Shown: positions 1 through 9,196 of the stretch, in pieces
Numbering within the stretch: position 1 is the first letter of the stretch
Layout: every line of letters begins with the position of its first letter
Source: T1Sed10-7 sp041686695
Lineage (GTDB): Bacteria > Actinomycetota > Nitriliruptoria > Nitriliruptorales > Nitriliruptoraceae
Reading direction: 5' to 3'
Assembly (NCBI GenBank): GCA_041686695.1
Contig: JAWLDJ010000003.1
Coordinates: 1-64,000, forward strand
Length of the DNA stretch: 64,000 nucleotides
The notes under the pieces: model-generated
Databases searched by the model: none
Told to the model about the DNA's origin: nothing
The model's input: the letters and a program-made list of their open reading frames with translations, nothing else
Position numbers and translations under genes: made by a program

Positions 1-1
1 C

Positions 2-1171
2 CCGCTCGTCGGCGACTGGGACGCCGATGGCCGTACGACCGTGGCGGTGCGCCGGGGCCGCACCTCCTACCTGCGCAACAGCAACTCCGGGGGCGATGCG
101 GACGTGGTCTTCGACTACGGCCGCGACGATGACGAGGTGGTCGTCGGTGACTGGGACGGCGATGGGGTCGAGACGCTCGGCGTGCGTCGGGGCGGCACGT
201 TCTACCTGCGCAACAGCAACTCCGGGGGCGATGCCGACGTCGTCTTCGACTACGGCCGCGACGATGACGAGGTGGTCGTCGGTGACTGGGACGGCGATGG
301 GGTCGAGACGCTCGGCGTGCGTCGGGGCGGCACGTTCTACCTGCGCAACAGCAACTCCGGGGGCGATGCCGACGTCGTCTTCGACTACGGCCGCGACGAT
401 GACCGTGCGCTGTCGGGGGACTGGAACGACAGTGGGGCGGCCAGCGTCGGGGTCCGGCGGGAGGCACGGTTCCTGTTGCGGATGACCAACGATGGTGGCC
501 CCGCCGACCTCGACTACCGCTACGGCCGTCCCTTCGAGCCGGAGCCGGAGCCGGAGCCGGAGCCAGACCCGGAGCCCGTCGCACAGGTCGTCTCCAGCTT
601 CACCACCCCCCTCGTGCCGGGTCAGGATCGCAACATCAACATCGGCCTCGCGGCGGACTACATCGACGGTGACGTGATCGGGCCCGGAGACACCTACTCG
701 CTCAACCAGGGGATCGGGCAACGGACGCGCGCACGCGGCTTCGTCGAGGACGGTTTCATCGACGACGATGGTCAGCTCATCAGCGTGGTCGGTGGCGGTG
801 TGAGCCAGATGGGGACCACCTTCGTCAACGCTGCATGGTTCTCCGGGATCCAGCTCGACGAGTTCCGCCAGCACAGCATCTACTTCGAGCGCTACCCGAT
901 GTGCCGTGAGGCGACCCTGGCGTGGGAGGTGCTCGACGTCGTCGTGACCAACGACTCGCCGCACCCGATCACGATCGTCACCGATCACAGTTCGGAGTCG
1001 GTGACCGTCAGCTTCGTCAGCCTGCCGTGGGCGGAGGTCGACAGCCGGATCGGGCAGCCGTACGCGTATCGGGGTGCGTCCTTCCGGGTCGACTGCGGAC
1101 GGACCATCACCTACCCGGATGGCACGACGACGAACGAGGACTACAGCTGGCGCTACGACCGGGCCGGGTAG
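2..1171 (+). CDS. VanW-domain protein with N-terminal tandem repeats (5' partial)
   Basis: The reading frame is open from base 2, so the start lies outside the window. The visible N-terminal part holds four copies of a 45-residue repeat (core GDWDGDG, then RNSNSGGDAD, then FDYGR), like the aspartate-rich repeats of secreted proteins. A short Glu/Pro linker follows near base 538. The last roughly 190 residues match the VanW family (PGDTYSLNQ, GGGVSQMGTT, ERYP). VanW proteins are usually exported and cell-wall associated, but their biochemical role is unsettled. Any signal peptide would be upstream. The family call is confident and the function is not. Confidence 0.8.
   Translation, partial: PLVGDWDADGRTTVAVRRGRTSYLRNSNSGGDADVVFDYGRDDDEVVVGDWDGDGVETLGVRRGGTFYLRNSNSGGDADVVFDYGRDDDEVVVGDWDGDGVETLGVRRGGTFYLRNSNSGGDADVVFDYGRDDDRALSGDWNDSGAASVGVRREARFLLRMTNDGGPADLDYRYGRPFEPEPEPEPEPDPEPVAQVVSSFTTPLVPGQDRNINIGLAADYIDGDVIGPGDTYSLNQGIGQRTRARGFVEDGFIDDDGQLISVVGGGVSQMGTTFVNAAWFSGIQLDEFRQHSIYFERYPMCREATLAWEVLDVVVTNDSPHPITIVTDHSSESVTVSFVSLPWAEVDSRIGQPYAYRGASFRVDCGRTITYPDGTTTNEDYSWRYDRAG
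8..547 (+). repeat. 135-bp in-frame tandem repeat, four units
   Basis: Units start near 8, 143, 278 and 413, a period of 135 bp or 45 codons. Units two and three are nearly identical in DNA sequence, the first is slightly diverged and the fourth is clearly diverged. More units may precede the window. The near-identity suggests recent duplication or gene conversion within the surface-protein gene. Confidence 0.9.
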
Positions 1172-1291
1172 CTGGAGTCGTCGACAGCGCCGTGATGCCG
1201 GCACCGGCCGGATCTCGCGCGGTGCGGCCGGGCACTCCGATCCTCGCATCAGGGCCGTGAGACCTTGCGGGGGTACCACGAACCGGTGAGA

Positions 1292-1312
1292 CTGCAGCCT
1301 GCAGCCTGCAGC
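1292..1312. repeat. (CTGCAGC)3 microrepeat
   Basis: Three perfect head-to-tail copies of the 7-mer CTGCAGC lie in the gap (1172-1393) between the VanW gene and hypF. No gene or clear promoter was recognised in that gap. Confidence 0.85.
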
Positions 1313-1393
1313 CGCCCGCACCGGCTGAGCCGGGCCCATCGTGTGGCCCCGGTCGGCGCGGTGATCCCCGGGCGCGGATGGAGGGGAGCGCCG

Positions 1394-3910
1394 ATGCCCG
1401 CGACGCGGACCCGCCTCCAGGTGCGGATCTCCGGCGTCGTGCAGGGCGTTGGCTTCCGGCCGTTCGTGCACCGGCTGGCCGGTGAGCTCGGCCTGGCCGG
1501 TCACGTGGGCAACGACGCCGCCGGGGTGTTCGTCGAGGTGGCAGGACCCACCGCCGCCGTCGATGCCTTCCTCGTGCGCGTCCGGCAGGACGCACCCGTG
1601 CTGGCTCGCGTCCACGACGTCGAGGTGACGCCGATGCCACCGTCCCTCGACGACGACGGGTCCTTCCGGATCGTCGCGAGCCCGGTCGGTGGGCCCATCG
1701 CGACGCTCGTGCCTGCCGACATCGCCATCTGTGACGACTGCCGGAGCGAGCTGTTCGACCCCAGCGATCGCCGCTACCGGCACGCGTTCACCACCTGCAC
1801 CAACTGCGGGCCCCGCTTCACGATCGTGCGGTCGCTGCCCTACGACCGCCCGGCGACGACCATGGCCGGGTTCGTGATGTGCGATGCCTGCCGCAGCGAG
1901 TACCACGATCCCACCGACCGACGCTTCCACGCCCAGCCGATCGCCTGCCCCGATTGTGGTCCGACGCTGCGCTACGAGCCGGTCGCAGGTGCCGCTGGTC
2001 TCCACGCGACCGTCCGGCGCGGACGTGACGACCCCGAAGGCGCTGGACCGGTCACCGGCACCGAGCCCGCACTGGCTGCCGCCCAGCGGTGCCTGGCCGA
2101 GGGTGGCACGATCGCGGTCAAGGGCGTCGGTGGCTTCCACCTGGCGTGTGATGCCACGGCACCCTCGGCCGTCGGGCTGCTGCGCCGCCGCAAGCAGCGC
2201 CCGGACAAACCCTTCGCGGTGATGGTCGCCGACGTCGAGGCGGCTCGGACCATCGCGGTGTGCAGCGAGCGCGAACTGGCGGCGTTGACCTCCCCACAGC
2301 GCCCGGTGGTGCTGGTCCGGCGGCGCACGGGGGCGGACGTGCCACGGCCGTCCGACGCGCTGGCGGTGGCGGACGAGGTGGCCCCCGGCAACCCCTGGCT
2401 CGGGGTCATGCTCCCGTCGTCACCGCTGCACGAGCTGCTCCTCGCTCCACAGCCCGACGGCACGAGGATCGTGCCGAGGGTGCTCGTGATGACCAGCGGC
2501 AACGTCAGCGGCGAGCCCATCTGCTTCGACGACGGCGATGCCCACGACCGTCTGCAGCCGCTGGTGGACGGGTTCCTGCTCCACGACCGACCGATCCACG
2601 TGCCCTGCGACGACGGTGTCGTCCGCGAGATCGACGGCGAGGTGGTGCCGCTGCGGCGCTCGCGCGGCGACGCTCCGTTGCCGCTGCGCCTGCCGGGCCA
2701 CGCCCCTGCCCTGCTCGCGGTCGGTGCGGAGCTGAAGAACACCGTCGGCGTGGCCAGCGGCCAGCAGGCCTGGCTCAGCCAGCACATCGGCGATCTCGGG
2801 GCGTTGGAGACCCTGGAGGCGTTCGAGCGGACCACCGAGCAGCTGACCGCGTTCTTCCAGGTCGAGCCCGAGCACGTCGCGGTGGATCCCCACCCGTCCT
2901 ACGCGACCCATGCCTGGGCGCGACGGCACCACCGGGAGCGGCTCCAACCCGTCCAGCATCACCATGCCCACGCGGCCGCGTTGTTGGCGGAGCACGGCCT
3001 CGCACCCGACGAGGTGGCGCTGATCGTCGCCTTCGACGGCACGGGTTACGGCACCGATCACACCATGTGGGGCGGCGAGGTGCTGCTGGCCAGCCAGGCG
3101 GCCGCCGCCCGCACCGCCCACCTCGCTGCCGTGCCCCTGCCAGGCGGGGACTCCGCCGTCACCAACCCGGCTCGGATGGCGTTGGCGCACCTGTGGGCCG
3201 CAGGGATCGTCTGGGACGAGGGGTTGCCCTGCGTCGCGGCGCTGACGAGCAGTGAGCGGGACCTGCTGCGCCGGCAACTCGAGCGCGACGTCGCCTGCGT
3301 GCCCACCTCCTCGGCCGGTCGGCTCTTCGACGCGGTCAGTGCGCTGCTCGGCGTGCGACAGCGGATCACCTACGAGGGACAGGCCGCCATCGAGCTCGAG
3401 TGGCTGGCCGACGCCTGGAGCCAGGGCGGCAACGCTGACGAGCACGCCCCTTGCTACCGCTTCGTGCTCCGTGCTCCCCATGCCGCCGGCGGTGGGGCGA
3501 CCGGGCCAGCCACCACAGCGGCTGACCCGGCAGGGGGCCGACTCGGACCCCTCGTGCTCGATCCCGGGCCGGTGCTGCGGGCGGTCGTCGCCGACGTGCT
3601 CGCCGGGGTCGACCGCTCCGCGATCGCGGCCGGGTTCCACCTCGCCGTCGCCGCGGTGATCACCGCGGTCGCCGATCAGGTGGCAGCGGACGGTGGAACC
3701 CGTACGGTGGGCTTGACCGGCGGGGTGTTCCAGAACGCCTGGCTGACGACCCGCACACGGACACGACTGGAGCAGCGAGGTCACAGCGTGCTGACCCACC
3801 GCCTGGTGCCCGCGAACGACGGCGGGCTGGCCTACGGGCAGTTGGCCGTCGTCGCCGCACGGCTGCCCGACGGTGGTGTCGCTGTGGACGGCCGACCCGC
3901 ACCCGACTGA
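1394..3910 (+). CDS. hypF: [NiFe]-hydrogenase maturation carbamoyltransferase HypF
   Basis: HypF makes the cyanide ligands of the hydrogenase active site from carbamoyl phosphate, passing the group to HypE. In order, the protein shows an N-terminal acylphosphatase domain (VQGVGFRPFV), two zinc-finger units with paired CxxC motifs (residues about 110-190), a YrdC-like domain and a C-terminal Kae1-like domain with HHHAH and DGTGYG. The ATG at 1394 is preceded by GAGGGGAG and puts the acylphosphatase motif near residue 20; longer upstream starts add a basic non-homologous stretch. At 838 aa it is longer than the usual 750-780, with low-complexity inserts after the zinc fingers and near residue 700. 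It leads the hypFCDE run. Confidence 0.95.
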   Translation: MPATRTRLQVRISGVVQGVGFRPFVHRLAGELGLAGHVGNDAAGVFVEVAGPTAAVDAFLVRVRQDAPVLARVHDVEVTPMPPSLDDDGSFRIVASPVGGPIATLVPADIAICDDCRSELFDPSDRRYRHAFTTCTNCGPRFTIVRSLPYDRPATTMAGFVMCDACRSEYHDPTDRRFHAQPIACPDCGPTLRYEPVAGAAGLHATVRRGRDDPEGAGPVTGTEPALAAAQRCLAEGGTIAVKGVGGFHLACDATAPSAVGLLRRRKQRPDKPFAVMVADVEAARTIAVCSERELAALTSPQRPVVLVRRRTGADVPRPSDALAVADEVAPGNPWLGVMLPSSPLHELLLAPQPDGTRIVPRVLVMTSGNVSGEPICFDDGDAHDRLQPLVDGFLLHDRPIHVPCDDGVVREIDGEVVPLRRSRGDAPLPLRLPGHAPALLAVGAELKNTVGVASGQQAWLSQHIGDLGALETLEAFERTTEQLTAFFQVEPEHVAVDPHPSYATHAWARRHHRERLQPVQHHHAHAAALLAEHGLAPDEVALIVAFDGTGYGTDHTMWGGEVLLASQAAAARTAHLAAVPLPGGDSAVTNPARMALAHLWAAGIVWDEGLPCVAALTSSERDLLRRQLERDVACVPTSSAGRLFDAVSALLGVRQRITYEGQAAIELEWLADAWSQGGNADEHAPCYRFVLRAPHAAGGGATGPATTAADPAGGRLGPLVLDPGPVLRAVVADVLAGVDRSAIAAGFHLAVAAVITAVADQVAADGGTRTVGLTGGVFQNAWLTTRTRTRLEQRGHSVLTHRLVPANDGGLAYGQLAVVAARLPDGGVAVDGRPAPD

Positions 3911-3974
3911 CCCGCACCTGACCGACCCGTAGCCGACCGACCCGCACCGACCAGTGATGACGGAAGGAACGACG

Positions 3975-4322
3975 ATGTGTCTGGGGGTTCCCGGACGGAT
4001 CGAGGCGATCCGTGACGAGCAGGGCACGCCGATGGCCTCCGTGGACTTCGGCGGGATCCGCAAGGACGTCTGCCTGGCCTACCTGCCGGAGGCGGAGGTG
4101 GGTGACTACACCCTGGTCCACGTCGGGTTCGCGATCACACGGATCGACGAGGCCTCGGCACTGGAGACGCTCGAGCTGATCCGCTCGATCGGCAACCTCG
4201 CCGAGGAGCTCGGTGAGGAACCCGCTGATGTGGCGCCGGCGCCGGACCCCGTGGCCGGAGCTGCACGCGGTGGCGATCCGCTCGCGGGCTCCCGGTCGGT
4301 GACCGGAGGAGATGACGCGTGA
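3975..4322 (+). CDS. hypC: Hydrogenase assembly chaperone HypC
   Basis: HypC works with HypD to assemble the Fe(CN)2CO group and deliver it to the large subunit. The ATG at 3975 is chosen because it gives the invariant N-terminus MCLGVPG, whose Cys2 is essential; an in-frame ATG seven codons upstream would bury that cysteine. GGAAGG lies upstream at 3962. The core (residues 1-75) is typical and is followed by an acidic, Ala/Pro-rich tail beyond the usual length of about 80-90 aa. Its TGA overlaps the GTG of hypD by 3 bp (GTGA), suggesting translational coupling. Confidence 0.95.
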   Translation: MCLGVPGRIEAIRDEQGTPMASVDFGGIRKDVCLAYLPEAEVGDYTLVHVGFAITRIDEASALETLELIRSIGNLAEELGEEPADVAPAPDPVAGAARGGDPLAGSRSVTGGDDA

Positions 4323-5428
4323 AGTACCTCGACGAGTTCAACGATCCCGAGCTCGCCAGACAGCAGTTCGAGGACATCGAACGGATCGTCACCCGGCCCT
4401 GGGCCCTGATGGAGGTGTGTGGCGGACAGACCCACTCGATCGTGCGCAACGGCATCGATCAGCTGCTGCCCGAGCAGGTGCGTCTGATCCACGGCCCCGG
4501 GTGCCCCGTCTGCGTCACCCCGCTGGAGACGATCGACAAGGCGCTGGCGATCGCGGCCCGCAACGACACGATCTTCTGCTCCTTCGGCGACATGCTGCGG
4601 GTACCCGGCAGCCACCACGATCTGTTCCAGATCCGCTCGAACGGCGGCGATGTCCGGGTCGTGTACTCACCGCTGGACGCGGTCCGGATCGCCGCGGACA
4701 ACCCGGACAAGGAGGTCGTCTTCTTCGGTATCGGGTTCGAGACCACCGCGCCGGCCAACGCGATGACGGTGGTCGAGGCCAAGCGGCGCGGACTGACCAA
4801 CTTCTCGATGCTGGTCAGCCACGTGCTCGTGCCCCCCGCGATCGCGGCCATCGCTTCCTCGCCGGACACCCAGGTCAACGCCTACCTCGCCGCCGGGCAC
4901 GTCAACGTCGTGATGGGCACCGCCGAGTACGAGCCGCTGGTGGCGCGCTTCGACGTCCCGATCGTGGTGACCGGGTTCGAGCCGCTGGACGTCCTCGAGG
5001 GGATCCGCCGGGCGTTGCTGCAGCTGGAGCAGGGCCGCGCCGAGGTGGAGAACGCCTACCCCCGGGCGGTGCAGGCGGGGGGCAACCCGGCCGCACAGGC
5101 GGTGCTGGCCGACGTCTTCGAGGTGTGCGACCGTCCCTGGCGGGGGATCGGCGTCATCCCGGCCAGCGGTTGGCGGCTGTCCCCTCGGTACCGCGAGTTC
5201 GACGCCGAGCACCGCTTCGAGGTCCAGGACCTCCACGTCGAGGAGTCACCCTTGTGCCGCTCCGGTGAGGTGCTGCAGGGGCTGATCAAACCGAACGAAT
5301 GTGAGCAGTTCGGCACCACCTGCACGCCGCGCAAGCCGCTCGGCGCCACCATGGTGTCCTCTGAGGGGGCCTGCGCGGCCTACTACCAGTACCGCCGGCT
5401 GGACGTGCCGGAGAAGGTGCGAGCGTGA
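4319..5428 (+). CDS. hypD: Hydrogenase maturation iron-sulfur protein HypD
   Basis: HypD is the [4Fe-4S] scaffold on which the Fe(CN)2CO unit is built with HypC and HypE. Family motifs are complete: MEVCGGQTHS, GPGCPVCVTP, SFGDMLRVPGS, GFETTAPANA and a C-terminal cysteine region (KPNEC, GTTCTPRKPLGA). The length, 369 aa, is standard. The start is a GTG overlapping the hypC stop, with GGAGGAG a few bases upstream. The stop overlaps the hypE GTG. Confidence 0.96.
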   Translation: MKYLDEFNDPELARQQFEDIERIVTRPWALMEVCGGQTHSIVRNGIDQLLPEQVRLIHGPGCPVCVTPLETIDKALAIAARNDTIFCSFGDMLRVPGSHHDLFQIRSNGGDVRVVYSPLDAVRIAADNPDKEVVFFGIGFETTAPANAMTVVEAKRRGLTNFSMLVSHVLVPPAIAAIASSPDTQVNAYLAAGHVNVVMGTAEYEPLVARFDVPIVVTGFEPLDVLEGIRRALLQLEQGRAEVENAYPRAVQAGGNPAAQAVLADVFEVCDRPWRGIGVIPASGWRLSPRYREFDAEHRFEVQDLHVEESPLCRSGEVLQGLIKPNECEQFGTTCTPRKPLGATMVSSEGACAAYYQYRRLDVPEKVRA

Positions 5429-6513
5429 CCAGCGAGACCGAGGTCGTGACCAGCGTCGCCGCCGGGGCCTGGAGTTGCCCCCTCCCCTTGCGTGACCACG
5501 AGCGGATCGTCACCGGACACGGCGGCGGCGGCCGTCTGTCGAGCGAGCTGATCGAGCATCTGTTCCGCCCGGCGTTCGGTGGTGGTGTCGACGATCCCTC
5601 CCACGACGCCGTGGTGCTGCCGCTGCCCACCGGTGGCGACCGCCTGGCGTTCTCCACCGACAGCTACGTCGTCACCCCCGTCATCTTCCCCGGTGGCAGC
5701 ATCGGTGACCTGGCCGTCAACGGCACCGTGAACGACATCGCCATGACCGGAGCGGTGCCGCTCGTGCTGTCGACCGCGTTCGTCCTCGAGGAGGGCCTCG
5801 AGCTGGCCACGCTGGGGCGGATCGCCGAGGACATGGGTCGCGCGGCGACGGCGGCAGAGGTCCAGCTCGTCACCGGTGACACCAAGGTGGTGGAGGCCCG
5901 TGACCGCGGTGGCCTGACGATCACCACCGCAGGCTTCGGTGTCGTGCCCGAGGGGGTCGAGCTCGGCCCGCGACGTGTGCGACCCGGCGACCAGGTCCTG
6001 CTCAGCGGCCCGATCGGTCAGCACGGCATGGCGATCATGAGCCTGCGCGAGGGCCTGGAGTTCGAGACCGAGCTGCGGACCGACTCCGCCCCGCTGGCCG
6101 GGCTGGTCCAGACGATGCTGGCCGCGGCACCAGGTGGCGGGGTCCGGGCGTTGCGCGACGCCACCCGTGGGGGGTTCGCGGCCGTGCTGTGCGAGCTGGC
6201 CGAGGCCGGCGACACGGGCATCGAGTACGTGGAACGCGATGTCCCGGTCCCGGGCGACGTCGCGGCAGCCTGTGGGTTCCTCGGCCTCGATCCGACCCAC
6301 GTGGCCAACGAGGGCAAGCTCGTCGCGGTCGTCGCTCCCGAGGTGACCGACGAGGTCCTGGCAGCGATGCGCAGTCACCCCCATGGCCGCGAGGCGGTAC
6401 GGGTCGGCGAGGTGGTCGAGGACCACCGCGGCATCGTCGTGGCCCGCACCGGCATCGGTGCCCGACGCGTCGTGGACCTCCCGCTCGGGGAGCAGCTGCC
6501 GAGGATCTGCTGA
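5425..6513 (+). CDS. hypE: Carbamoyl dehydratase HypE
   Basis: HypE dehydrates the HypF-donated carbamoyl group on its C-terminal cysteine to thiocyanate, the cyanide source. This 362-aa protein has the PurM-like N-terminal half (GHGGGGRLSSELI, FSTDSYVV, NDIAMTGA) and the ATP-binding C-terminal half, and ends in PRIC, the conserved terminus carrying the catalytic cysteine. The GTG start overlaps the hypD stop by 4 bp. A 1-bp overlap follows with the next gene. Confidence 0.96.
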   Translation: MTSETEVVTSVAAGAWSCPLPLRDHERIVTGHGGGGRLSSELIEHLFRPAFGGGVDDPSHDAVVLPLPTGGDRLAFSTDSYVVTPVIFPGGSIGDLAVNGTVNDIAMTGAVPLVLSTAFVLEEGLELATLGRIAEDMGRAATAAEVQLVTGDTKVVEARDRGGLTITTAGFGVVPEGVELGPRRVRPGDQVLLSGPIGQHGMAIMSLREGLEFETELRTDSAPLAGLVQTMLAAAPGGGVRALRDATRGGFAAVLCELAEAGDTGIEYVERDVPVPGDVAAACGFLGLDPTHVANEGKLVAVVAPEVTDEVLAAMRSHPHGREAVRVGEVVEDHRGIVVARTGIGARRVVDLPLGEQLPRIC

Positions 6514-7367
6514 TGCTGTGTCTGGCCGCGTTGCCGCCGGTGCCGACAGGTGATGACGGCGAGGAGGCACCGCCATCGTCTCAGGGTGGGCAGGACCGAC
6601 CACCGACGCGCCGCTCCCGGATCCGGTTGGTCCTGCTCGTCACCCTCGGGCTGCTCATCGTCGGGATCGTCGCCTTCGTGGTCTGGGCCAGCCTGGCCCG
6701 GCCACCCGAGCCCGGCCCGTTGGAGGCCGCGCTGAGCGATCCCGCCGTCGAGGTGACTCTGGGCCCGGTGGTGGAGCTGCGTCCCAGCGACGCCGAGCCG
6801 ACCCGGGGGGTGGTCTTCTACCCCGGCGCCCGCGTGCACCGCGAGGCCTACGTGGCGACCTGGGCGCCGATCGTCGCCGAGGCCGACCTGCTGGTCCTGA
6901 TCCCGCGGATGCCGCTCAACCTCGCCATCTTCGGCCGCTCGCGCGCCGCGGACCTGATCGGCGACACCCCGGAGATCGACCGCTGGTGGGTGGGGGGACA
7001 CTCCCTCGGGGGCGCGATGGCCGCCAGCTGGCTCGGTGACCAGCCGCCCGGGAGCGTGGACGGGCTGACCCTGTGGGCCTCCTTCGCCACCGGCGGCGCG
7101 GAGCTCTCCTCCCGCACGGACCTGACGGTGCTGTCGGTGTCCGGCAGCCGTGACGGCCTCGCCACCCCCGCCGACATCGCCGAGCGTCGCGACCTGCTCC
7201 CGCCGAGCGCGATCATGGTCGAGGTGGAGGGCATGAACCACGCGCAGTTCGGGCGGTACGGGCCCCAGGGCGGCGACCTCACGCCGACGATCAGCGACGA
7301 CGAGGCGCAGTCAGCCCTGACGCAGGCCCACGTGGCGGCGCTGCGGACCGCGGACGCCACCAGCTAG
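6513..7367 (+). CDS. Membrane-anchored alpha/beta hydrolase of unknown substrate
   Basis: The predicted protein has 284 aa. It has a short Pro/Asp-rich leader, one hydrophobic segment (about residues 30-55, LVLLVTLGLLIVGIVAF) and then an alpha/beta hydrolase domain. The nucleophile elbow is GGHSLGG and a late histidine lies in GMNHAQFG. The fold fits the Abhydrolase_5 type. The ATG at 6513 overlaps the hypE TGA by one base, so it should be co-translated with the hyp genes; a GTG at 6540 is an alternative. A direct role in hydrogenase maturation is not established. Its 3' end overlaps the convergent endopeptidase gene by 57 bp. Confidence 0.8.
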   Translation: MLCLAALPPVPTGDDGEEAPPSSQGGQDRPPTRRSRIRLVLLVTLGLLIVGIVAFVVWASLARPPEPGPLEAALSDPAVEVTLGPVVELRPSDAEPTRGVVFYPGARVHREAYVATWAPIVAEADLLVLIPRMPLNLAIFGRSRAADLIGDTPEIDRWWVGGHSLGGAMAASWLGDQPPGSVDGLTLWASFATGGAELSSRTDLTVLSVSGSRDGLATPADIAERRDLLPPSAIMVEVEGMNHAQFGRYGPQGGDLTPTISDDEAQSALTQAHVAALRTADATS

Positions 7368-7859
7368 GTCCACGGCGCGCACGGCGACCTCGGTCGCCGC
7401 GCTGGCAGCCGTGCCGTCCAGGCTGCCGACCAGGGCCGCGGCCACCGCTGCCGCCGCATGGCGCACGGGACGGCACGGTGGGTGCCCGACCTCGAAGCGG
7501 ATCCCCTCGATGCCGATCACGGTGAGGGTCGCCGGTAGCCGTTGGAGGGCGGCGGCCAGGTGGAGCGTGGTCGCCACCCCGAGGTCGTGGGTGCCACCAC
7601 CGGTGGCGGGCAGGTGTTCGAGCAGCCGTTGCCCGGACCACTGCTGGACCGTGCCAGGGGGCTGACCCGTCCGGACGGTGTCGACCAACACGACGCGTGC
7701 CGCGGTGTCCCACAGCGGATCGGTCAGCAGCTGGCTGGGGTCGCCGCTGACGGTGCGCGCCACGATCCCCGGGGTGTCGTCGAGAGCCCGCGCCACCAGG
7801 GTTCCCGCCGCGTCGTCGCCGCGGTCGGGATGGCCGACCCCCAGCACCAGCACGGTCAT
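7311..7859 (-). CDS. Hydrogenase maturation endopeptidase (HyaD/HybD family)
   Basis: This family clips the C-terminal tail of the [NiFe] large subunit after nickel insertion. The 182-aa protein begins MTVLVLGVGHPDRGDDAAG, matching the family glycine-rich start and nickel-sensing acidic residue, followed by VLVDTV and a His in GGTHDLGV. The ATG at 7859 overlaps the large-subunit stop by 4 bp, so it is the last gene of the structural operon. The likely substrate is the adjacent alpha subunit, cut after STH. Confidence 0.9.
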   Translation of the reverse strand: MTVLVLGVGHPDRGDDAAGTLVARALDDTPGIVARTVSGDPSQLLTDPLWDTAARVVLVDTVRTGQPPGTVQQWSGQRLLEHLPATGGGTHDLGVATTLHLAAALQRLPATLTVIGIEGIRFEVGHPPCRPVRHAAAAVAAALVGSLDGTAASAATEVAVRAVDLAGGVRGPQRRHVGLRQG

Positions 7860-9196
7860 CGGCGTCGCACCGTGAGGTCGAGGAAGTGGGTCGAACAAGA
7901 GATGCAGGGGTCGTAGTTGCGGATCGCCTGTTCGCACTGCCACTGCAGGGCATCGTCGTCCAGCTCGAGGTGGGCCTGGACGAAGTCGAGGAGGTCCTCC
8001 TCGATGGCGGGCTGGTTCTGGGAGGTCGGGGGCACGATGACCGCGTCGGTGATCAGGCCGTCGTCGTCCAGGGTGTAGCGGTGGTAGAGGACGCCGCGGG
8101 GCGCCTCGGTGGCACCGTGTCCGGTACCGGCGACGGGCTCGACCGGCACCGCCGGCTCCTCGGGGCGCTCGTAGGCCTCGACCAGGCGCAGCGCCTCGTC
8201 GAAGGCATACGCGGTCTCGATCGCCCGCACCACGATGCTGCGGAAGGGGTTGGTCACCGCCTCGGCGCAGCCGACCTCCTCGGCCAGTTCGGCGATCGCC
8301 GCAGGGAGCCGGTCGGCGTTCAGGTTGAACCGAGCGGCGGGGCCCACGAGGTAGGTGCCGCCTCCGGTCATCCGGCCGTGCAGGGCGGTGGAGTGCGCGA
8401 CGTGCTCCTCGTGGAAGTGCTCCGGCCACTCCTCGATGCCGATGTCCAGCCCGGTGGTGGTCACCAGCCTCCCGTCCTCGATCGGGTACCCGGTGGCGCC
8501 AGGGGGCAGGCGATCGAGTTCCGGGCGCAGCGAAGCGAACGTGTGGCCCTGGTCCAGCTCGGGGAAGGTGAAGCCGGCCACCAGACGAGCCGCCTCGATC
8601 GCAGCGTCCCGTCCCCACTGCAGCTCCGGGACCATCGCTTCGAGCTCGGCGCGGGTCGGAGCCCGGTGGAACCCACCGACGCGCACGTTGATCGGGTGGA
8701 TCGCGCGTCCACCGATCACCTCGAGCAACTGGTTGCCGGCCTTGCGGAGCCTCAGCGCCGTCTCGACCAGGTCGCGGTGGTCGGCTGCCATCTCGATGGC
8801 CCCCTGGTAGCCCAGGAAGTCGGGCGCATGGAGCAGGAAGATGTGCAGCACGTGGCTCTCGATCCACTCCCCGCAGTACAACAGCCGCCGGAGCTGCCGG
8901 ATCCCGTCGGGCAGCGCGATGCCCCCGGGGGTGCCGACCCGGCACAGCGACTCGATCGCGTTGATCGCCGACAGCTGGTAGGCCACCGGACAGATGCCGC
9001 AGATCCGCGCCGTGATGTCGGGCGGCTCGAGGTAGCTCCGGCCCCTGAGCATCGCCTCGAAGAAGCGAGGTGGTTCGTAGATGCGCAGCTGGACCTGCTC
9101 CACACGGCCGTCGGCCACCTCGACGTGCATCGCGCCCTCACCCTCGACGCGAGCGAGCGCCTCGACGGAGATGGTGCGGTCGTGGCTGTGGCTCAC
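7856..9196 (-). CDS. hydA: Group 3b [NiFe]-hydrogenase large (alpha) subunit
   Basis: This catalytic subunit carries the NiFe(CN)2CO site. The 446-aa protein shows the N-terminal nickel motif RICGICP (about residue 63) and the C-terminal motif DPCISCSTHFLDL. These are the two CxxC pairs of the site, and the sequence type resembles cytoplasmic group 3b (NADP-reducing, sulfhydrogenase-like) enzymes. The tail after STH is the expected endopeptidase product. The GTG start overlaps the small-subunit stop by 4 bp. The symbol follows Pyrococcus hydrogenase I naming. Confidence 0.94.
   Translation of the reverse strand: MSHSHDRTISVEALARVEGEGAMHVEVADGRVEQVQLRIYEPPRFFEAMLRGRSYLEPPDITARICGICPVAYQLSAINAIESLCRVGTPGGIALPDGIRQLRRLLYCGEWIESHVLHIFLLHAPDFLGYQGAIEMAADHRDLVETALRLRKAGNQLLEVIGGRAIHPINVRVGGFHRAPTRAELEAMVPELQWGRDAAIEAARLVAGFTFPELDQGHTFASLRPELDRLPPGATGYPIEDGRLVTTTGLDIGIEEWPEHFHEEHVAHSTALHGRMTGGGTYLVGPAARFNLNADRLPAAIAELAEEVGCAEAVTNPFRSIVVRAIETAYAFDEALRLVEAYERPEEPAVPVEPVAGTGHGATEAPRGVLYHRYTLDDDGLITDAVIVPPTSQNQPAIEEDLLDFVQAHLELDDDALQWQCEQAIRNYDPCISCSTHFLDLTVRRR

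Noticed and set aside
2420..4063. Long open frame (547 codons) on minus, opposite hypF
   Set aside because: Composition is low-complexity and lacks family motifs; hypF on plus is complete and unmistakable. High GC makes long antisense frames common.
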